In this document: piece after piece, positions 43,106 through 54,627 of the stretch
Layout of the letters: each line of letters opens with the position of its first letter
How positions within the stretch are numbered: the stretch's first letter is position 1
Assembly (NCBI RefSeq): GCF_014356525.2
Contig: NC_052511.1
Coordinates: 36,271,376 to 36,335,375 of the forward strand
Origin: Nilaparvata lugens
Lineage: Eukaryota > Arthropoda > Insecta > Hemiptera > Delphacidae
Direction of reading: 5' to 3'
Length of the DNA stretch: 64,000 bases
Made by a program: the position numbers and the translations under genes
Notes under the pieces: model-generated
The model's database searches: none
What the model was told of the DNA's origin: nothing
Seen by the model: the letters and a program-made list of their open reading frames with translations, nothing else

Positions 43106-43177
43106 TTTGTAATGTGTGAACACACTGTAATTAGGTTACACTATATTTCCAACTATACCATTCAGTTAAATATTTTT
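43106..43177 (+). repeat. ~70-bp direct repeat left of element X copy 2
   Basis: TTTTTTGTAATGTGTGAACA through CCATTCAGTTAAATATTTTT. Repeated with few changes at 43991-44065, directly after the element, so the pair flanks it in direct orientation. Confidence 0.75.
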
Positions 43178-43990
43178 ACTTTCCTTGTCCTATTACCATT
43201 GGTGAGGAAAGATTTGCTTTCCGAAAAAAATTAAGGTACCCCAATTTCTAAATTTCTATACTCAGGTCCCCTGAGTCCAAAAAGTGGTTTTTGGGAATTG
43301 GTCTTTATGTGTTTGTGTGTGTGTGTGTATGAGTGTATGTGCGTCTGTGTACACGATATCTCATCTCCTAATTAACGGAATTACTTGAAATATGGAACTT
43401 AAGGTCCTTACAATATAAGGATCCGACACGAACAATTTCGATCAAATGCAATTCAAGATGGCGGCTAAAATGTTGTCAAAAACGGGTTTTTTTCGCGATT
43501 TTCTCGAAAACGGCTCGAACGATTTTGATCAAATTTATACCTAAAATAGTCATTGATAAGCTCTATCAACTGCCACTAGTCCCATATCTGTAAAAATTTG
43601 AGGAGCTCCGCCCCATCTATGCAAAGTTTGATTTTAGATTATCAATTATCAGTCGTCAGATACAATTCAAACAAAAAAAGTTAAGTGGGAAAGATTGAGC
43701 ATATAAATCTTCACAATTCATGTTCAGTAATATTTTCACCTGAAATTGAAAATAATCTTGAAATTCGAGAAAATGTGATTATTCAATTGCAAACTGTTGG
43801 CAACTGTTGATTCTATTAAATCATTCACTATGAAGAGATAGCAGACCTCGTGTGTCTCCAGCGTTATTGTCCTGTCACCAGCTGGCTTAGATCTTTGAAT
43901 AATAGACTGTCTTTAGATGCGGGTGAACACTAGCGTCAGATGATCAATTTTCATAACGGCAAGGAAAGTTGTGTGAGAGCGCCACACCAG
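43178..43990. mobile_element. Element X, copy 2 (813 bp)
   Basis: ATTTTT on both sides (43172-43177 and 43991-43996). Start ACTTTCCTTG, end GCGCCACACCAG. The GT tract is reduced to ~20 bases, and the ~40 bases around ATGGCGAA present in the other copies are partly missing. Confidence 0.75.
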
Positions 43991-44220
43991 ATTTTTTTGT
44001 AATGTGTAAACACACTGTAATATAGTTTACACGATATTTCTAACTTTACCATTCAGTTAATTATTTATGAGTATACCATTAATTCTCAATTCTAGAGGAA
44101 CTAGAATAGTTTTTTATGATATGACTATTATTTATGCTATTTAATATTATGAAGGGTAGAGACCTAATGTGAAGTAGACTAGAAGTGGAAGAAGTAGAAG
44201 ACAAGTGGATGAAGAGGAGA

Positions 44221-44500
44221 TTAATTGATTGATTGATTGAGTACTTTATTTATGTAGATACAATATATACTGGCTTATACACTTATATACAATAGCTTAC
44301 AATACAGCAAAATTATGGATGAATTTACAAAATACAAATTAAGAAAATAATTATTGAGCTGTATATAATATGAGAAAAAATCAATTTGTAATAACTATAG
44401 ATAAAATAGATAATATTGTTATGCATCTACATAAATTGGCGGAACTTTGGACATATCAATGTCCATTCTTTGGAGAGAATATTCGAAGTATTCTTCCCAC
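44221..44500 (-). mobile_element. LINE 3' end with (ATCA)n tail, copy
   Basis: GATTGATTGATTGAGTACTT then ACATAAATTGGCGGAACTTT and GTCCATTCTTTGGAGAGAAT. More diverged than the other copies. Confidence 0.75.
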
Positions 44501-44724
44501 CAAAAGTCTGGTAGAAGAAGAGGGCCAGAAGTAGTAGAACCAAAAGTAGTAGGAGAAGAAGAAGGAGAAGAAATGAATGGAGATCAAGCAGAGAGAGAAG
44601 AAAAGCTTTGGCAAGAGAGCGTGAGTGATTGACTGAATTATTTAGCAATGTTGTCGGATTAATCAGCTAGTGAATTTGAAGGGGAAAGTTGATGTTCCGT
44701 TCTCAAAATGTTCAGAGTTCATGT

Positions 44725-44885
44725 ATACATTCAGATTCACTTCAAACCTTCAGCATTCCTTATCGATTATATCAACGCTACCCATTCAAATAATGCTGAC
44801 AGCTTGAACAATTTGTAAGCTTTCCTTATAGATATTATCAACGCTGCCCGTTCAGCGAATGCTTAACAGTTAAAAGTGAGTCCCG
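44725..44885 (-). repeat. 95-bp palindromic repeat, two units
   Basis: CAGATTCACTTCAAACC, CAGCATTCCTTATCGATTAT, AATGCTGACAGCTTGAA, then a second CTTTCCTTATAGATATTATC to CTTAACAGTTAAAAGTGAG. Two tandem units ~85 bp apart, like a small piece of the 11680-12241 array in the opposite orientation. Confidence 0.75.
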
Positions 44886-45174
44886 CAAATCATTGATTAC
44901 TATCTCTCTTCTAATTAGCAACCTACATGTACTCAGAGAGTATAGAATGTATAAAATATAGAGTATATAGAATGTATAGAGTATAGAGCTCTAAACTTTT
45001 TGGATATATACTCTTCTGTTGGGATTCTATGAACTCTGTGAACTCGACTCCCGAATTCTCGGTTAACAAAAAGCAGTAATTTGCCATTTGCTATACTACA
45101 GCTGTACTCCAATACCATGATGTGATGTACCATGATGGCTACATACTATTTTTTTTTACATAGATACATTATCA

Positions 45175-45280
45175 TTCTCAACTATGAATGATTGGGAAAG
45201 GAACAACAGGCTTAAAGCCCAAAACTGTTTCTTCCCCAAATTTAGATAGAAATTGTCCAAAAATAGGTTATGTTTACATT
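45175..45280 (-). repeat. Retroposon 3'-tail family T3, copy
   Basis: ATGAATGATTGGGAAAGGAA, CAACAGGCTTAAAGCCCAAA and CCAAAAATAGGTTATGTTT. Confidence 0.7.
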
Positions 45281-46255
45281 TCATGAATGTAATGATGGCT
45301 CATCATATTAGTGGAATTTCTAGTAAGCAACATGTTTGTGGAGATACTATTGTAGCATACTCACAAATCGCAAAGGATAGTATCAGTGAGTATGGAATAT
45401 ATTACTCACAGGATAGGATGGATACTCACAAAGGTGATAAAGGAACCAAACTTATTCTTATTTGTCATACTAGTCGTTAGAAAACTTCCCTTTTGTGAGA
45501 AAATACGGAACTATATCATGTTTACGCCCTTGTATTTTGTATATATGTTTTACTGATATACTTATGTTGATTCAAAGTTCACGTATATACTACGTTGTTT
45601 ACCATCGCATATATTAATCTGTCGATAAACTAGAATTACATGAACATCCAAAACATGATATTGGATTACGTATTGTTGTTATCATTATTATTATTAGCGT
45701 ATGGCTTTGAATGGTGGGGAGACCCAAGGGTAGTTCCACCTCGCCGTATATAGTCCAAAGTTCCCTAATGAGTAACCGGACTATAGTGAGCAAATACTTC
45801 AAATTCACACTTTTCACTTCGGAATAAAGTTCATTTTGATGTTAAAAAGTCCAAACATATACAAAACCGAAACAAAACACAAAACCACCAAACCAAATTT
45901 AAAAAAATATTGAATTTAGACAATAAATTTAGAGCTAAAATTTATAGCACGTTACAATTTTGCCATAGCAACCAACCTATTATTGTTAATGTACTTGACA
46001 GGGGGAATAATAGTTGCCGAAAATGTTAATAGTGTGTCAGGAAAGCTATATTAGATGAAGACTAGATTAGCCCAGTGTAATATTGAATTTAGAATTGATA
46101 TGAGCTTCATTGAAAATTGAAAAATATTTGTACTTAGGGTCTAGTTAGAGTATGATATATTCTAGATGATTGGTGATTTATGATATCCTTAAACTTTAAT
46201 TGACTATCCACTATACATAATTGTAGAGATGCAGTAAAAGAAATGCGAATAGAAA
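45281..46255. other. No recognised feature
   Basis: AT-rich. The 75-residue frame at 45253-45480 starts inside the T3 repeat and has no known motif. Confidence 0.4.
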
Positions 46256-46257
46256 AA

Positions 46258-46550
46258 TCAGAAACGATGAGAAAAGGGGGAATAGATATGGTGAAAAGGA
46301 ATAATGAAGATAATGTAAACAAGGAAATGATGTAGGTGAAACTGCAAAAAATGAGCTTGGATGAAGAGAAAGAAAGTTGATAAGGAAAGAGAAGGATGTG
46401 GCCCAGCTGAGGAGGCCAGGGTTGAGGAGATGATGGAGGAAGAGGAGAAGGTGGAGGAGAAGTAGGAAGAGGTGAAAGAGGAGAAGGAAGAGGAGAAAGA
46501 AGAGGAGTAGGTTGAGGAGGAAAAGGTGAAGTAGGAGGAGAAGAGTGCTT
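46258..46550. repeat. Purine-rich block (GGA/GAA)
   Basis: GAGGAGAAGGTGGAGGAGAA words at 46440-46545. Minus frames are Ser/Phe low complexity. Confidence 0.8.
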
Positions 46551-48039
46551 TTAGTGTGTCAATTGCAGGGCACCAGAGCGATAAGTTCACTAACTTAATT
46601 AAAGTCACTCTTGAAATAGAGAAGGGCCATGGGACAGCGACACCATAATAATTGAGAGCGACAATGAATTCTCGCCACCAAATATAATGGAATATTGAAG
46701 TGCCTATTTTTCGAAGAGTGCTGCATGTGGGAGAAAGTTTTAATGGAATTCAACTTATTTTTAGAAGCATGATATTTTTAGAATTAACTTTCGTTTATTA
46801 CCAGGAATTTTATAGGCAATCAAGTCAGGTATATTTGTTTGAGTTACAAATTGGATTCGTTTTAGGGGAAACACTCACTCATTGAATTTTAAGTTGTTGG
46901 GACCTGGTGCAAAATTTCCTCAGTTAAACACAACCTCCTGATGAAATTACTCTTCAATTAGAAGTTTTCTTGGAACCAGAGGAACAGATTTTCAGCATCG
47001 TACGTTTCAAATTATGATGGTTTACCTCATATTATGTAGTATTAAATGACGTCATTACGTCAAACAGAATTCAATGATAATTGAGGAATTTTATTAATGT
47101 AACCCAACACTGATAGGATTAGATTCTGTACTTGAACCTCTTTTCAGAAATTATCTTTATTTAATAAAGTATTCATTATTAATTCTGATAGCTGTGAGAG
47201 ACACGATCATACATGGATTTGTGATCTATATCTTTGTTCAGGTTGCATTGGCTCTTTATCAGAACAACAGCCAGGTAATAATTTTAAGATTGCTTTATTT
47301 AAGCTCAGTACAATTAGAATACTCCAATCCCAAATCTGGGATAACCAACAAATTTCTCAACCAATTAAATAGATTCTCAGGTCCGATATTACACAGAGGG
47401 GCATATATTCATGTACCCATAAAAGTGAGAACTTTCATAAATTTATCTACTTTATTGTGTGGTCCATGCCCTCCCTGGAGCTAGGCCTGTCACATCATCA
47501 AGACCATTCGAGCGTTAGTAGCTCGATCACATCGCTATTGGTGGAAGCCTTGACCTATGAGCGATAGCCTGTTCTGCGATTGGCCTGGACAAGCCTCTTT
47601 CCAATAAGCGGTTCAAACGGAAGAAAATGGCAATTCATACAGCAACACAGCAATGAACTAATTTTATTAACGATCAGTAACATGTTGCTAAATGAATAAA
47701 CAAAATCGATAGAAAGATATCACAAAAAACATGAAAAACCAATGAAATAAGAAAATGTACAATTATTCATCCAAGAAACTCAGCAATTATACATCCATCA
47801 TTCAAATACTAAAATACAATATAAACCTGAATAAAATTATAGAGGAATCTCAAAAATAGATCTGCTTCTAGGCTTCTAGAACAATTCACGACCGCAATGA
47901 GCAAGCTATAGCTCATAGTGTAAGCAATTACACATTCATGTTGCAAATGCAACTAACTTATGTTAACCGTCCACGCTCCATGTTCCCTCCAAATGAGCTT
48001 TCATCATGCGACTGTATAGAGACCGTGACTCCACCCCTC
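46551..48039. other. No recognised feature
   Basis: Mixed sequence. 47500-47620 is GC-richer with ATTGG words, loosely like 7905-8060. Short frames at 46700-46885 and 47194-47484 show no domain. Confidence 0.4.
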
Positions 48040-48260
48040 GTATCACAACTATTTATACACAACTTTTACCCATATTCTTCCACTATAGATGTATTCAAAC
48101 ACAAATTAACTGCTACCCATATCATTATAGATGTTGTATTTAAACTGTTCATATACAACCTTTATCCATATTCTATCAGTATAGATGTATTCAAACACAA
48201 TATAACTGCTACTCATATCGTTATATATGTATTGAAGCTGTTATATATACATAATATGTA
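48040..48260 (+). repeat. Tandem repeat, ~98-99-bp unit, two copies and part of a third
   Basis: CCATATTC...TATAGATGTATTCAAACA and ACTGCTAC(C/T)CATATC recur 98-99 bases apart (48068, 48166). Because the period is close to 33 codons, a 118-residue frame (47938-48294) carries two in-frame copies of a motif LFI(H/Y)N-YPYS--IDVFKH. I know no such protein. Confidence 0.7.
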
Positions 48261-48289
48261 TGAATCCAGGGCTACTTTCTTGTATGTTG

Positions 48290-48455
48290 TATAAAATAGA
48301 ATTTAAGTACCCTTTAAAATCAATAAAATAATAAAACATAATTTTTATAACCTGACGATGGTGTGATCACCGAAACTAGTAGCTACGTTACAATTTGTAT
48401 TCTTGTTTTATTATTTTATTTATTTTAAAGGGTACTATAATTCTATTTTATAAAT
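48290..48455. repeat. Fold-back hairpin element
   Basis: ATAAAATAGAATTTAAGTAC CCTTTAAAAT pairs with ATTTTAAAGGGTACTATAATTC-type sequence at the right. The central part has GACGATGGTGTGATCACCG. Comparable hairpins lie at 23248-23353 and 58436-58520. Confidence 0.8.
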
Positions 48456-48467
48456 ACATAATACGTA

Positions 48468-48562
48468 GCAAGATTCACTTATAACTGTCAGTATTCCTCA
48501 TGCATTTAACATCAATACCTCCCATTCAACAAATCCTGACAGTTTAAAGTGAATTCTACCAT
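48468..48562 (-). repeat. 95-bp palindromic repeat, dispersed unit
   Basis: GATTCACTTATAACTGTCAG to CTGACAGTTTAAAGTGAATT: both ends preserved and complementary for 18 of 20 bases. The unit lies next to a hairpin element. Confidence 0.85.
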
Positions 48563-48942
48563 GGAACTCAACGTATTTTGTTCAGTATATTTCATATCAC
48601 TGTAGATGTTTTGGAGTGGGGATCGACCATTTTATTATTACTATATTCATATAATAACTGTGGACTAAGCATTGAGGAATTGCATGAGTCATGTCCAAAG
48701 CAGGAACTGCGTCAGGGCACAGAGTAGAGAATCACTGGTATATTTATTCCGTGGTCAGGGTGTATTAATATTTTCAGGGTCAGTCGGTCAATTCACAGTA
48801 TTCCATTTTCTGTGTAGAAGTCTCAAGTCTCATGCACGTCAAAGTCTGATTTGAATTTCATTGGATGACGTTGACAATGGAATTGTTTTCAATTGGATGT
48901 TCTTGAATGTTCATGATTGTGATGATTGAATTAACTTAAATT

Positions 48943-49111
48943 AAACTGTGAATAATTGACATTTTCATCAACTATTAAACTGTGAATAATTGACATTTTT
49001 ATCAACTATTAAACTGTGGATAATTGACATTTTCATCAACTATTAAACTGTGAATAATTGACATTTTCATCAACTATTAAACTGTGAATAATTGAAATTT
49101 CATTAACTATT
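48943..49111. repeat. 34-bp minisatellite, five units
   Basis: AAACTGTGAATAATTGACAT TTTCATCAACTATT repeated from 48943 with one or two substitutions per unit. The last unit is degenerate. Confidence 0.95.
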
Positions 49112-49856
49112 AATGGACTGATTATATAATTGATGATAGATGAAATGATTTCGAGCTGATTTTTCGAATTTGTTTGTAATGTAGTAGTCCTATCCAGTTT
49201 GTGTAAATTATCCTTGTAAATTTCAACCCTTACACCAGTCCATTCAATTGCGCTCACACTGGATATGACATGACTGGATTATTCTCTCTTTCGTAATCAA
49301 TGTCTTAAACTCCATTTTAACAATTCCAACCTAATTTTGAACACAATAAAAAAAGTAATTCTTACTGTAATAGTGTGATATTGAGAGGGTGGTATTTGTA
49401 GTTCTTTTTGTGTATCTTATATTATTTTTCAGGTTTTTGAACTGGAATAAACTTTGATTTTCACTGTATGTTGAACCCTGCGTTTTAGTCTGAGAATTGA
49501 CTCTGTCTTGTTTGAATTTGCTAACTTGTTGCTTAGTATGTCGAAATTAAAGCAATTTTCGTGCATTTTTCAAATGCAGTTTCAATTTATAGTCGAAAAA
49601 GCTACTGTTTTTGGGAATTGTACGACCATTGTCCTTTTTGCAGCTTTGGCTTTTCCACTGGAAGTTATGCTCAACGCTCGTGGAGGGGAAATAATTTTCA
49701 GTAAAAAGGCCACAGTTGGTATTGAGACGTGAACGAAAAATCATGTAACGGTGCGCGAGCCTCGGTCTTCTGAATGGGTCTGTTGCCCATCCAGAGGGAC
49801 AAATTGAAAAGATTTTCATTATCAGTACTTTTGTTGTAGTTTGTATAGTAATATTA
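49112..49856. other. No recognised feature
   Basis: AT-rich, leading into a truncated LINE. The frames at 49508-49732 (+) and 49547-49918 (-) overlap each other and have no known domain. Confidence 0.4.
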
Positions 49857-50695
49857 GTACTATTTGAAGGAAACACCTGGGAGGAAGTTTTTAATCTGGC
49901 ACAGGAAGAATTGATCAAAGTCGATAAATGGTTAAGAGAAAATTTGCTTACAGTAAATGCAACAAAAACGAAATTTTTAGCCTTTTCTCTGACAGAACGG
50001 ACGAGACCACCGGATTCTTCAATAATCCTGCATCACTGTGGAAGCACCAACAACCCGTGTGATTGCCCTTCAATTCAACAAGTCAATGAAATAAAATATT
50101 TAGGAACAATAGTGGACAACAAATTCAAATGGGACAAGCACATTAATCTATCAATTACCCGGATCAGGAAGCTTCTCTACAATTCTATCAACTCCGTAAA
50201 ATCCTCAACTATGAGACATTAAAAACTGTTTATTTTTCTTTAGTGCAATCAATTTTAAGATACGTCATAATTATCTGGGGAGCTACGAATTTTACACATG
50301 TTGAACCTCTCTATAAACTTCAAAAACGAATACTAAAAATAATAGGCTTCAAGGAGAATCAATTCCCCACGAACATTCTTTTCAAGGACAGTAAAGTACT
50401 GAGTGTAAGACAACTCTACATCCAGGCTATCATCACGCGAATGAGGAGAAACAACGAACACATAAGACTGGCAGATCATAACCATCAAACAAGGCAGAGA
50501 AACACGTATTCAATAGTACCAAGGATGAACACTACATTTGGGCAAAGAAACTACACATATTTGGGACCAAAAATTTATAATTCAATACCAAGTTACATTA
50601 GGGAAGAATTCAATAGACAAAGGTTCAAGAAAAGTTTATTTTCCTGGTTGGTTGATATTGGAGTGGAAAATTGTGAAAATTTAGTTAGACTCTAA
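49857..50695 (+). pseudogene. LINE reverse transcriptase C-terminal half, one frameshift
   Basis: Encodes the part of a Jockey/CR1-like ORF2 protein after the catalytic box. It opens LFEGNTWEEVFNLAQEELIK, then WLRENLLTVNATKTKFLAFS and EIKYLGTIVDNKFKWDKHI, all conserved in the thumb region. A frame change near 50185 fits loss of one A (TAC AA-TTC), after which FYQLRKILNYETLKTVYFSL continues into SILRYVIIIWGA, LQKRILKIIGF and an end LFSWLVDIG. The expected YADD box should lie just before LFEGN, but the sequence there (CIVILVLFEG) has lost it, so the copy is 5'-truncated or mutated at this point. It is non-functional alone. The natural stop is at 50693-50695 and an AT-rich 3' untranslated region follows to about 51200. 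Confidence 0.88.
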
Positions 50696-51200
50696 ATATT
50701 GAAACTATTTATTCTTCATTCCGCTCTTTACTGTTTTTCATTTTTCTAAAAATAACCTTTCTTATTATTATCCTTAATAGAACATAAATATTATTTACTA
50801 ATTCCATAATTTTGTTTGTTTGTATTATACATTTTTCTAATTTTATTATAAAAAACTTTAATCCCATATCAGTGAATGAAGTTTGTAAATAGTAATTATT
50901 ACACGCAATAAGCAACTAATTACTTATACCCCAACTCATATAATATATAGTGGGGTGTATATTTATTCATTGAAATTATCATTTATTCATTGTTGAAACA
51001 CCGCTTATTTATGTAGTTATATTACAATACTATATTATAAATATTCTAATGTTGCATTCAATCTTCATTGTAATTAATAAGTTTTCATAATATGTGAAAT
51101 TTGTTGCATAATTGGCTGTTGTACTGTAATTTATTGTAGATTCGTGTATGAACCAGAATGTATTGTAACTTACTTGAAAAAAATATATAAAATTGATAGA
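50696..51200 (+). mobile_element. Probable 3' untranslated region of the LINE
   Basis: AT-rich with no coding. It ends in a CTTGAAAAAAATATATAAAA region that could be the element terminus. It is not similar to tails T1-T3, so this LINE is a different family. Confidence 0.45.
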
Positions 51201-52200
51201 ATCAGTAGATGAAAAATTAAACAGTTAATTGTGTGCGTGAATTTAAGTAAAGTGTAGTAAGTTTCATAACGTCTGAGTTTATTGAGTTTTGGATTATGTG
51301 TTCTCAAAAGTAAAGTTTAGATATTGTTGAAATGGTGAATGCCAAACTCTTGTTGTTTTAGTATTATAGCTCAAAATTTAGTACATAGAATTACCGAGGC
51401 CCGAATTTAGTTGCAGCAAGCAAGTTAGCAGGTTCCCAAAATGTATAGATTGAAAATGGAGTATGTCTTCTTGACCTGAATCGATTGCTGAATAACTTTG
51501 TTCTGTTTGAAAATATGACATGTTACCTGACTCTTATTAATTCGTTCTACCTATTTAGAGTTCAATAAAGCTGAAGTTAAATTTTAAAAGTATTTTCATT
51601 GAAGTTCCTGGCTCGTAGTTACTATAGTTGCTAGAATAGCAATGATGATAATCTGTGCATTTGAATGAACGAATCCACTAAAAGCTCCCAACCAATCAAG
51701 GATTCAAATACCGGTAGATGAATTGATAGCAGTAAACTTCAGCAAATATAGAAGAGAAGAAACAATCCCCCCCCCCGTTTACATTGGTGGCCAGCGGTGG
51801 TATAGTCTGCAAGAATGATCGAACCACATGTTTTCTTATATATTTCATATTTTGGAAGATTAACTCAATAGAGACAAATATGTCACCGGTTGCAGAAATG
51901 ATGTCAGGTGTGGTGTAGGGTTGAAAATACCTCCACCGGTTACACTTACAGTTTATTTATATTGATGATTTTGAGCTAGATCGGAGTATCATGATAATCT
52001 AGAATTTCTATAAGTTAATTAGATAGAATGGTACATTTCCAGTGTATCCACTGTTTCTAAACAATGTCCGTGTTGCAATACTTTCTTCAAATACTAGCCT
52101 ACTGTACTTTGATCTGCTAGCACCGCCTGGTTAGTGGGTTCGAATCAAGCCGATGGCATGGACGTTTGATCATTTATTTATTCGTGGACAGAATCACAAA
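51201..52200. other. No gene; poly-C run and a B-box-like word
   Basis: Nine or more C at 51768-51777. GGTTCGAATC at 52138-52147 resembles an RNA polymerase III B box, but no tRNA fold or convincing A box surrounds it. The stretch could be a degraded tRNA-derived SINE head. Confidence 0.35.
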
Positions 52201-52204
52201 TCAT

Positions 52205-52315
52205 ATATAAATATGATTAGGAAGGAACAACAGGCTTGGCCCAAATCTATTCCATTCCCAAATTTTGATAAATTAATAAAATGTCCAAAAAATAGGTTAT
52301 GTTTCTACTGTAAAA
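52205..52315 (-). repeat. Retroposon 3'-tail family T3, copy
   Basis: GATTAGGAAGGAACAACAGG, CTTGGCCCAAATCTATTCC and CCAAAAAATAGGTTATGTTT. Confidence 0.7.
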
Positions 52316-52835
52316 CATTCAATTTTCGTCCAAAATATATACAAGCTAAACATTTTGAATTCATATAAATCAAAACACCAAACTATATTTGAATATGAAA
52401 CTCATCACTTCATATTGAATTAATCAAGTTATTTTATAACACTTTGAACCCAAAAATACACACAACTTCTCTCACTTTATTTGAACTTGAATAAATTTTC
52501 TCAATGATTTCTAATATTGTGAGGAATCAAAAATATGTCATGAGATCAATATCTTGAAAAATGCATCCTCAAAATTGGTTTTTCATGTCAAAATGTATTA
52601 CCTCTCACAAGTTCTCAATTCCAGACCCTTATGTCAAGAATTTTATTCATTATTGTTTTTATACATCATCTCATCAATCAACCAACGCATTTTTCATTGC
52701 CCACGCACAAGCAAGAAGCTCATGTGGACGTCATGTGAAAAAAATTCATGAACATCATCACAAAATGATATATTCTCAAAACTTATCTTTATCGCGTTCA
52801 TTAATGTGTATTGAAAACCCTCCTGGATAGTTAAG
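52316..52835. other. No recognised feature
   Basis: AT-rich; overlapping short frames at 52554-52830 lack known motifs. Confidence 0.4.
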
Positions 52836-53024
52836 CCAGTTACACACACATCGATTTTTGGACGTACGAATGATTTTTTGCCGTTCTTATACATTCTACC
52901 AGATTAAACGGAACTTCACAAACATGATCTGTTTGACACCATCTGTTTAATCTAATAGAAACTATAAGGACGGCAAGAAATAGTACGAACAAAAATCGAT
53001 GTGTAATGTGTGTAGTTTGACTTA
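52836..53024. mobile_element. Fold-back MITE-B, copy 1 (~190 bp)
   Basis: TTACACACACATCGATTTTT and TGCCGTTCTTATA with AGATTAAACGGA at the left are matched in complement by TCTGTTTAATCTAATAG, ATAAGGACGGCA and AAAAATCGATGTGTAATG at the right. The right arm has ~8 extra bases. Confidence 0.8.
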
Positions 53025-53025
53025 C

Positions 53026-53179
53026 AGTGTCAGACACACATCAATTTTACTTTCCTTGCCCTATTACTATAGGTAAGGAAAGTATTGCTTTCCAGAAAAA
53101 ATTAAGGTACCCCAATTTCTAAATTTCTATACGTTTCAAGGTCCCCTGAGTGCAAAAAAGTGGTTTTTGGGTATTGGTC

Positions 53180-53255
<76 letters not shown>

Positions 53256-54065
53256 AGTGTATGTGCGTCTGTGTACACGATATCTCATCTCCCAATGAAC
53301 GGAATGATTTGAAATTTGAAACTTGAGGTCCTTACACTATAAGGATCCGACACGAACATTTTCAATCAAATGCAATTCAAGATGGCGGCTAAAATGGCGA
53401 ATATGTTGTCAAAAACAGGGTTTTTCGCAATTTTCTCGAAAACAGCTCCAACGATTTTGATCAAATTCATACCTAGACAAGTCATTGATAAGCTCTATCA
53501 ACTGCCACAAGTCTCATATCTGTAAAAATTTCAGGAGCACCACACCATCTATGCAAAGTTTTGTTTTAGATTCCCAATTATCAGGCTTCAGATACAATTT
53601 TAACAAAAAAATCTACGTGAAAAAGATTAAGCATAAAAATCTCTACAATTAATGTTCAGTAACATTTTCACCTAAAATTGAAAATAAGCTCAAAATTCGA
53701 GAAAATAAGATTATTCAATTGCAAACTGTTGGCAACTGTTGATTCTGTTAAATCATTCACTATGAAGAGATAGCAGACTTCGTGTGTCTGCAGTGCTATT
53801 GTCCTGTCATCAGCTGGCACAGATCTTAGAAAAGTAGACTTGAGATGCGCGGGAACACTAGCGTCAGATGAGAAATTTTCATAACGGCAAGGAAAGTTGT
53901 GTGAGTGCACCACACCAGAATTTTTGGTTGTACGATTTTTCAATTCTTATAAATATTCTAATACCTAGATTAAACAGATGATGTTTGTCAAGTTCCTTCC
54001 GTTTAATCTGAATTCATAAGGACGACAAAAATCGAAAATCCAAAAAACGATGTGTGTGTGACTGG
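53026..54065. mobile_element. Fold-back MITE-B, copy 2, split by element X
   Basis: The left end CAGACACACATCAATTTT (53030-53048) and the remainder from TTTTTGGTTGTACGATTTTT (53921) to CGATGTGTGTGTGACTGG (54065) form one MITE-B when element X and one AATTTT are removed. It lies directly beside copy 1. Confidence 0.82.
53049..53918. mobile_element. Element X, copy 3 (870 bp) with AATTTT target duplication
   Basis: AATTTT at 53043-53048 and 53919-53924. The neighbouring MITE-B copy shows the uninterrupted order, so this is the best definition of the element's ends: ACTTTCCTTGCC ... CACCACACCAG. The GT tract is ~70 bases. Confidence 0.88.
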
Positions 54066-54344
54066 TTTCAGATCTCAACCGTGAATTCGATTCCACTTCG
54101 TCAATTACTCGATCGAACCTTCAAACAGTTGACCTTGAAACTGCCCCTTAATTCGATCACCCGCTTCAAATTGTCCGTTAACTTGATGAAGTGCAACAAA
54201 TTGTCTCATATCCTCGCTCGCCCCAGGATCAATTCCTTCCTTTCCTTATCCTTCGAAGCAGCAAATTCACTCACAGGAGTGTCATCAACTCTCATACGCT
54301 CGTGTGCACACATACTTACTTGTTAATCGAGTCTGGAACGGTTA
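54066..54344. other. No recognised feature
   Basis: Open plus-strand frame 54054-54326 (90 residues) begins in the MITE end and is AT-poor compared with its surroundings, but no domain is recognised. TTCGATC/TCGATC words recur (54080-54165). Confidence 0.35.
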
Positions 54345-54525
54345 GATTCACTTCAAACTGACAGCATTCCTTATAAGTGAAAGCAATTCTTGCCATTTTA
54401 ACTAATGCTGACTCACAGTTACTTATTAAATTGTCTGATATAGTGAAATTCACTTTAAACTGTCAGAATTCTTCATAAGTGACATCAATGCTTCCTTTTC
54501 AACTAATGCTGACACATAACAATTT
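54345..54525 (-). repeat. 95-bp palindromic repeat, two units
   Basis: GATTCACTTCAAACTGACAG with CATTCCTTATAAGTG and AATGCTGACTCACAG; second unit GAAATTCACTTTAAACTGTC to CAACTAATGCTGACAC, starting ~110 bases later. Confidence 0.82.
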
Positions 54526-54627
54526 TTACTGTCTGTAATTTCTCTTTTATTTAATAATGATCATTATTTATTTATTCCAACTATTCTCAGTTTAAAACAT
54601 TTCTTTGTAACACATAATTATTCTTAA

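Noticed and set aside
52130..52160. tRNA gene suggested by GGTTCGAATC
   Set aside because: No acceptor stem, anticodon loop or proper A box can be laid out around it; at best a relic of a tRNA-derived SINE.
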